Below are positions 4,910 through 8,679 of a stretch of DNA of 8,679 bases, in pieces (positions within the stretch are counted from its first letter, which is position 1; each line of letters starts with the position of its first letter). The notes beneath the pieces were generated by a model. It made no database searches, had not been told where the DNA came from, and saw nothing but the letters and a program-made list of their open reading frames with translations. Source of the stretch: Peptococcaceae bacterium (GTDB lineage Bacteria; Bacillota; Peptococcia; Peptococcales; Peptococcaceae); the NCBI GenBank assembly GCA_017387265.1, contig JAFOFM010000038.1, positions 1-8,679 on the forward strand. Reading direction: 5' to 3'. The translations under genes and the position numbers were made by a program.

Positions 4910-6835
4910 ATGAGTTTTACAATTACAATGGAAACGGTATCGCTTTTAATTACTGTTCTGCTTTTTCTGTTTCATTTTGATCTGCAGAACCGTAATAAAC
5001 AGTATTACCTGTTCAGCGCATGCCTCGCGGCATCAGCAGTTTCCATCTCTATGGACATTCTGACTGCGCTCATCCTGAACGGCTCCATTGAAATTACATA
5101 CAGCTTAAATTACGCGTTAAATATGATCTGCTTCTTTGTTCAGCATCTGAGTTTCTCACTGATGGTTATTTACTGCTTCTATCTGATGTTTGAACACATT
5201 GCAGATAAGCACTGCTATAACATTGCAACGCGAATTGTTCAGCTGTTCTGTATTGTTCTGGAGCTGATGCTTCTTACCAATCCATGGACGGACTGGTTCT
5301 TCTACTTTGAAAATGCACAAAATACACTGTATATGCGTGGTCCCTTCAATAAGCTTGCCTACCTGTTCCTGCTGGTTGAGATCTGCATGATCTGCGCCTG
5401 CTACTACCGGAATCGTACAGTTGTCAGTCGTGCCATGCGTAAACTGATTCGTGTTGCACCGCCAATGGTTCTGGCACTGGCCTCTATGCAGCTTATGTTT
5501 GAAGATACACTGCTTTCGGGGACAATGGAATCGCTGGTAAATCTGCTGTTTTACATCTCGTTTCAGAATAACCGCGTAGGTCTGGACTCACTGACCGAAC
5601 TTCCAAACCGCAACACCTTTATTCAGGAGCTTGCAGTAAAGACAAAAAAAGAAACACGACTGCATCTGATTCTGCTCCATCTTACAGAAATGGAGAATAT
5701 CAATCAGAAATACGGCACCTATCAGGGTGATACTCTGCTCTATCAGGTATCTCGCTATCTTGATCAGATTCTGCCCCATTATCAGGCATTCCGATTTGGC
5801 AATACCCGCTTCCTGCTGATGGGTAGCGTTCAGAAGGAAGACGCAGCACATGCATATATGGACGAAATTCTGAAACGTTTCCAGAAACCGTGGGACGCTG
5901 TAGAAAAAGACTGTTACTGCCCGGTACACTGTGCTCATATGTTTACTGTACCGGTTCCAGATGATGAAAACCGCATTATTGATCAGCTTGAATACACCCT
6001 GTCACAGATTGGGGACAAGCCGTTCAGCCATACTGTTTTTTTTGATGATGCACTGCAGCGCCAGTACGAACGGCGCACTTATGTACTGAATCAGATTCAG
6101 CATGCACTGGATACCGAATCGTTTCAGCTTTATTTTCAGCCGATTTATCACTGCCGCAAACAGAAATTCACTTCCGCGGAAACACTGCTTCGCCTGTTTG
6201 ATGAAAACGGCACACCGATTTCTCCTGCTGAATTTATTCCGCTGGCGGAACAGAACGGCTATATCGACGCAATCAGCTGGCAGCTGTTAGAAAAAGTCTC
6301 TACCTTCCTCTCGCGTCATCCTGATCTTCCTTTGCAAACCGTGTCTATCAACATGGCAATGCAGCAGATAACAGACCGCACATTCTGGAATCGTATCCAT
6401 GGCGCACAGGAAGCCTACGGTTTTTCGCTGGATAAACTGCGTATCGAAATCACGGAACGAACTGTTAGCGAAAACCCGGTACTGGTTCATAAAATTATGA
6501 ACTATCTTGCAGAAAAAGGCCTGCGTTTTTATCTGGACGATTTCGGGATCGGTTACTCCAACCTGTATAATATGATGAACCTTCCTTTTGAAACGGTTAA
6601 ACTGGATGCCAGTCTTCTGCAGGATATTGCTGAAAACGAAACCCGGTATCGTGTTATGGAGCCGCTGATTCAAATGCTGCATCAGGCCGGTGCCATGGTT
6701 GTGGCCGAAGGTCTTGAAACTATCCAGCAGGTAGAAAAAGCACATCGTTTAGATGTCGATTGCATTCAGGGTTACTATTATGCAAAACCAATGCCGGAAG
6801 AGGAATTAATAAACTTCCTGCAGAATAATAAATAA
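4910..6835 (+). CDS. Membrane c-di-GMP phosphodiesterase: multi-pass sensor, degenerate GGDEF, intact EAL
   Basis: The 641-residue protein begins with six or seven hydrophobic segments (roughly 7-23, 33-57, 67-93, 107-123, 148-166, 184-196, 205-218). With TNPW and YMRGPFNKL (123-148) it recalls the seven-helix sensor region of some histidine kinases. A GGDEF-type fold follows (about 224-380), starting LDSLTELPNRNTF, but the signature is GNTRF (297-301) and the metal aspartate region reads HLTEMENIN, so cyclase activity is not expected. The EAL domain (about 400-641) keeps its catalytic set: E424 in ETLLRL, N481, E513 and E516 in EITE, D543-D544 in DDFGIGYSN, K564, E600 in AEGLE, and Q620 in QGYYYAKPM. 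It should hydrolyse c-di-GMP to pGpG at the inner membrane face. The input ligand is unknown. It is a lone gene, divergent from the haem operon and closed by a terminator. Confidence 0.9.
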   Translation: MSFTITMETVSLLITVLLFLFHFDLQNRNKQYYLFSACLAASAVSISMDILTALILNGSIEITYSLNYALNMICFFVQHLSFSLMVIYCFYLMFEHIADKHCYNIATRIVQLFCIVLELMLLTNPWTDWFFYFENAQNTLYMRGPFNKLAYLFLLVEICMICACYYRNRTVVSRAMRKLIRVAPPMVLALASMQLMFEDTLLSGTMESLVNLLFYISFQNNRVGLDSLTELPNRNTFIQELAVKTKKETRLHLILLHLTEMENINQKYGTYQGDTLLYQVSRYLDQILPHYQAFRFGNTRFLLMGSVQKEDAAHAYMDEILKRFQKPWDAVEKDCYCPVHCAHMFTVPVPDDENRIIDQLEYTLSQIGDKPFSHTVFFDDALQRQYERRTYVLNQIQHALDTESFQLYFQPIYHCRKQKFTSAETLLRLFDENGTPISPAEFIPLAEQNGYIDAISWQLLEKVSTFLSRHPDLPLQTVSINMAMQQITDRTFWNRIHGAQEAYGFSLDKLRIEITERTVSENPVLVHKIMNYLAEKGLRFYLDDFGIGYSNLYNMMNLPFETVKLDASLLQDIAENETRYRVMEPLIQMLHQAGAMVVAEGLETIQQVEKAHRLDVDCIQGYYYAKPMPEEELINFLQNNK

Positions 6836-6854
6836 CAGAATCAAACACATACAA

Positions 6855-6896
6855 AACGCCCCTGCATCTACTTTCTGGAGTAAACGCAGGGGCGTT
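6855..6896. terminator. Bidirectional intrinsic terminator between convergent genes
   Basis: AACGCCCCTGC (6855-6865) pairs perfectly with GCAGGGGCGTT (6886-6896), an 11-base-pair GC-rich stem with a 20-base loop. On the plus strand it is followed by GATTTTT after the EAL gene; on the minus strand by a run of T (GTTTTG) after the transporter gene. It serves both convergent genes. Confidence 0.85.
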
Positions 6897-6900
6897 GATT

Positions 6901-6928
6901 TTTGCTAAAACAGCTTTGCTAAAACAGC
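6901..6928. repeat. Tandem duplication of a 14-base unit
   Basis: TTTGCTAAAACAGC occurs twice in direct succession without mismatch (6901-6914, 6915-6928), and the next two bases continue the period. It lies between the terminator and the stop codon of the transporter, that is in the transporter's 3' untranslated region. It looks like a recent slippage or small duplication and has no evident function. Confidence 0.8.
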
Positions 6929-6941
6929 TTCAATAAAATAT

Positions 6942-8195
6942 CTATGGACGGCGAATGGTAAAGCTCAGAACAAAAGCAATCACAGCAAATACCAGCAGCA
7001 TGGTAAACGGTGCCTGATAAGAGCCGCTCACCGCTAAAAGATAACTTGCCAGAGTTACCGCAAAGGAGGATAGAATCCCTTTTGTATTACCCAGACTGTA
7101 TTTCAGAGCAAAATCTTTACTGCCGTAAAAAGTTCCGATAAAAGCAGAACTGATTGTCGGGATGGCTCCATAGGTAAAACCGGATAAACACAGCGTTGCG
7201 GCACCAAGAAGCAGACTCTGCTGCCATAAGGCTGCCAGCATCAGCGATGGTGCCAGAATATTGGCAATACTCACCAGAGTCATCGTAAAGCGCTGGCCTT
7301 TCCAGTCGTATAAAAGGCCGCTGATAATACGTCCCAGGCCGTTGCAGATGGATAATATCCCTACCAGCGTGGTGGCAAGAGCCGCCTGTGCGCCCAGAGT
7401 CAGTGCCAGTTCTCTTGAAAAATTAATCGCTGTGCTGCCAATACATCCGCCTAATGTGCCATAAAGATAAAAAAGCCAGTACGATGGTCTGCGAATGGTT
7501 TCGCCCACCGTATATTCCCGATATTCTACCGGTTTGCCTTTTATTTTTGCTTTTGGTGCAGGAAGGGGTGTTTCCCGGTCAGGACATCGCAGATAGAAGG
7601 CACAAAACAGCAGCACTGCTGCAATAGCGACACCTAAAAGCAGATAGGTACGCCGCCATCCAAAAGCTGGCATCGCAAACATACTGGATGCAATCTGCCC
7701 CAGAATCATCGTGCTGAAGCCAAAAAGCATCATCATAATGCCGGAACTGGTGCCTTTTTTATCCGGGAACCACGAATTGCCTGTGGCTAAAAGCACATTG
7801 TAGGCAATGCCCATGCCTCCTGCAGCCAGCACCGAGTAGCTGATATAAAGCAGCATAATCTGATGTGCCTGCAGTCCTGCTGTAATGGTATAGCCCGTAA
7901 TCACCATAATTACCGATGCCATAAGCAGATAGCATACCGGTACATGGCGAAAATTGCAAAGCCCCGCAGTTAAACTGCCTGCACAAAAGCAACAGATACT
8001 AAGCGTATAACAGAGCGAAAGCTGCTGCTGGCTCCACCCGAATTCCTCGCCCAGCGGCGCTTTAAAAATAGACCATCCATAAATGACACCGATAAAAAAC
8101 ATCCCCATGGCGCATACAGACAGATATTTTCTGCGTTCCCGCAGGACATTCTGCTCTTCTGTTTCGTTTGCGGCGTGATTATTTTGTTTATACAT
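6942..8195 (-). CDS. MFS transporter, OFA (oxalate/formate antiporter-like) family
   Basis: A 417-residue integral membrane protein with about twelve hydrophobic segments in two halves, joined by a charged central loop (about 203-237). Family marks are YGWSIFKAPLGEEFGWS (39-55), AAGGMGIAYNVLLATGNSWF (124-143) with WFPDKKG (142-148) after it, and FYGSKDFALKYSLGN (356-370). These segments point to the OFA group, which exchanges or imports small carboxylates such as oxalate, formate, lactate or pyruvate. The substrate here cannot be told, and the name should stay at family level. The ATG at 8195-8193 has AGGAAG about nine bases upstream. It is a single-gene unit with its own promoter, flanked by terminators on both sides, so neither the EAL gene nor the hydrogenase is co-transcribed with it. 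It could feed organic acids into fermentative metabolism, but this is conjecture. Confidence 0.88.
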   Translation of the reverse strand: MYKQNNHAANETEEQNVLRERRKYLSVCAMGMFFIGVIYGWSIFKAPLGEEFGWSQQQLSLCYTLSICCFCAGSLTAGLCNFRHVPVCYLLMASVIMVITGYTITAGLQAHQIMLLYISYSVLAAGGMGIAYNVLLATGNSWFPDKKGTSSGIMMMLFGFSTMILGQIASSMFAMPAFGWRRTYLLLGVAIAAVLLFCAFYLRCPDRETPLPAPKAKIKGKPVEYREYTVGETIRRPSYWLFYLYGTLGGCIGSTAINFSRELALTLGAQAALATTLVGILSICNGLGRIISGLLYDWKGQRFTMTLVSIANILAPSLMLAALWQQSLLLGAATLCLSGFTYGAIPTISSAFIGTFYGSKDFALKYSLGNTKGILSSFAVTLASYLLAVSGSYQAPFTMLLVFAVIAFVLSFTIRRP

Positions 8196-8240
8196 ACGGA
8201 TTCACTTCCTGTTGTATTTACTGTCTTATTCATTATCTAC

Positions 8241-8270
8241 AGTATACGCCTTTTCTTATCAGGCTGTAAA
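8241..8270 (-). promoter_or_regulatory. Promoter of the OFA transporter gene
   Basis: On the minus strand TTTACA (8270-8265) and TATACT (8246-8241) each match the primary sigma-factor boxes at five of six positions, with an 18-base spacer. Transcription would begin near 8234, leaving a leader of about 40 bases before the ATG. It lies downstream of the hydrogenase terminator, as needed for independent expression. Confidence 0.6.
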
Positions 8271-8313
8271 TGCTGTTATGCAGAAACAGGCTTTCTATTC
8301 CATCTGACATACA

Positions 8314-8351
8314 AAAAACGTCCCCTGTTATTTATCACAAGGGACGTTTTT
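8314..8351 (-). terminator. Intrinsic terminator of the hydrogenase gene
   Basis: AAAAACGTCCC (8314-8324) pairs with GGGACGTTTTT (8341-8351); after one mismatch three more pairs extend the stem inwards. Read on the minus strand the stem ends in a run of six T, 27 bases after the hydrogenase stop. The A/T ends make it symmetrical, so it could also work from the other side, but no plus-strand gene ends here. Confidence 0.88.
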
Positions 8352-8377
8352 GTTTATTTATCTATTTGCTTAATCGC

Positions 8378-8679
8378 TTACAGTTTCCATTCTTTCTGAT
8401 CGGTATGCAGTAAGTGATGTGCTTTTTCGGATAATGGAGCGCCTAAATAAGCTTTGTACAGCTCCAGAACTGCCGGATTCTCATGAGAGAAGCGCAGTGG
8501 ATTGTTTGCATCCAGCGCATACAGTTTCTGACCGCGGCTTGCATAATATTCGCAGCCTTCATGAATTGGCTGACCGCCACCGCCGGCACATCCGCCAGGG
8601 CAGGCCATAATTTCTACAAAGTCATACTGCGCTTTGCCGGAACGAATCGCTTCGATTAATTTACGGGCATTGCCTAAAC
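8378..8679 (-). CDS. [FeFe]-hydrogenase catalytic subunit, C-terminal part (partial, leaves the window)
   Basis: The open frame enters at the right edge and ends at the TAA at 8380-8378, giving the last 100 residues. The motif MACPGGCAGGGGQP is the third H-cluster signature of [FeFe]-hydrogenases; its two cysteines bind the [4Fe-4S]/diiron cluster. Upstream, LGNARKLIEAIRSGKAQYDFVEI is typical of the preceding region. After it come RGQKLYALDANNPLRFSHENP (split here as RGQKLYALD and NPLRFSHENP) and LYKAYLGAPLSEKAHHLLHT, the small-subunit-type C-terminal segment that wraps the catalytic domain. The protein stops soon after, with no extra C-terminal domain. The enzyme makes or takes up H2 in the cytoplasm. 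Whether it is a simple ferredoxin enzyme or the NAD-linked bifurcating type cannot be judged without its N-terminus and neighbours. A strong terminator follows. Confidence 0.93.
   Translation of the reverse strand, partial: LGNARKLIEAIRSGKAQYDFVEIMACPGGCAGGGGQPIHEGCEYYASRGQKLYALDANNPLRFSHENPAVLELYKAYLGAPLSEKAHHLLHTDQKEWKL

Noticed and set aside
8175..8399. Plus-strand open frame of 74 codons over the transporter promoter and hydrogenase terminator
   Set aside because: It runs through a strong terminator hairpin and a minus-strand promoter, has no ribosome-binding site and no recognisable protein features.

Overview
The window looks like a chromosomal segment of an anaerobic Firmicute. I lean towards the Negativicutes (for example an Acidaminococcaceae- or Veillonellaceae-like genome). 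This is an inference from a long-chain prenyl synthase next to haem genes, a ferredoxin-type [FeFe]-hydrogenase and an OFA-family transporter. It is not a proven assignment. Base composition is moderate throughout and there is no sign of phage, transposon, CRISPR, tRNA or rRNA.

Left block (1-4462, all minus strand, read from right to left): a compact operon of short overlaps and gaps. In transcription order it holds a HepS-like prenyl synthase component I interrupted by two in-frame stop codons, a long-chain polyprenyl diphosphate synthase (HepT/IspB type), a Met8/SirC-type precorrin-2 dehydrogenase, glutamyl-tRNA reductase (hemA), porphobilinogen deaminase (hemC), and the first seven codons of cobA (uroporphyrinogen-III C-methyltransferase), which runs off the left edge. 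HemA opens tetrapyrrole synthesis, HemC makes hydroxymethylbilane, CobA makes precorrin-2, and the Met8-like enzyme oxidises it to sirohydrochlorin, the branch point for sirohaem and B12. The prenyl synthase genes would supply a quinone side chain, so the operon couples isoprenoid-chain and tetrapyrrole synthesis.

Middle (4463-4909): a 447-base AT-rich divergent intergenic region with no gene that I can support, but with several palindromes and candidate promoters. To its right on the plus strand (4910-6835) is a membrane c-di-GMP protein: a multi-pass sensor region, a GGDEF domain whose signature has been lost, and an EAL domain with a full catalytic set. The prediction is a membrane-tethered phosphodiesterase.

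Right block: a strong bidirectional terminator (6855-6896) separates the EAL gene from a convergent OFA-type MFS transporter (6942-8195, minus) of unknown substrate, which has its own promoter. A second terminator (8314-8351) closes the gene further right, the C-terminal 100 codons of an [FeFe]-hydrogenase cut by the window edge.

I did not find an evident new multi-gene system. The best leads are the doubly interrupted but otherwise frame-intact HepS-like gene, the prenyl-tetrapyrrole operon it heads, and the palindrome-rich divergent control region.
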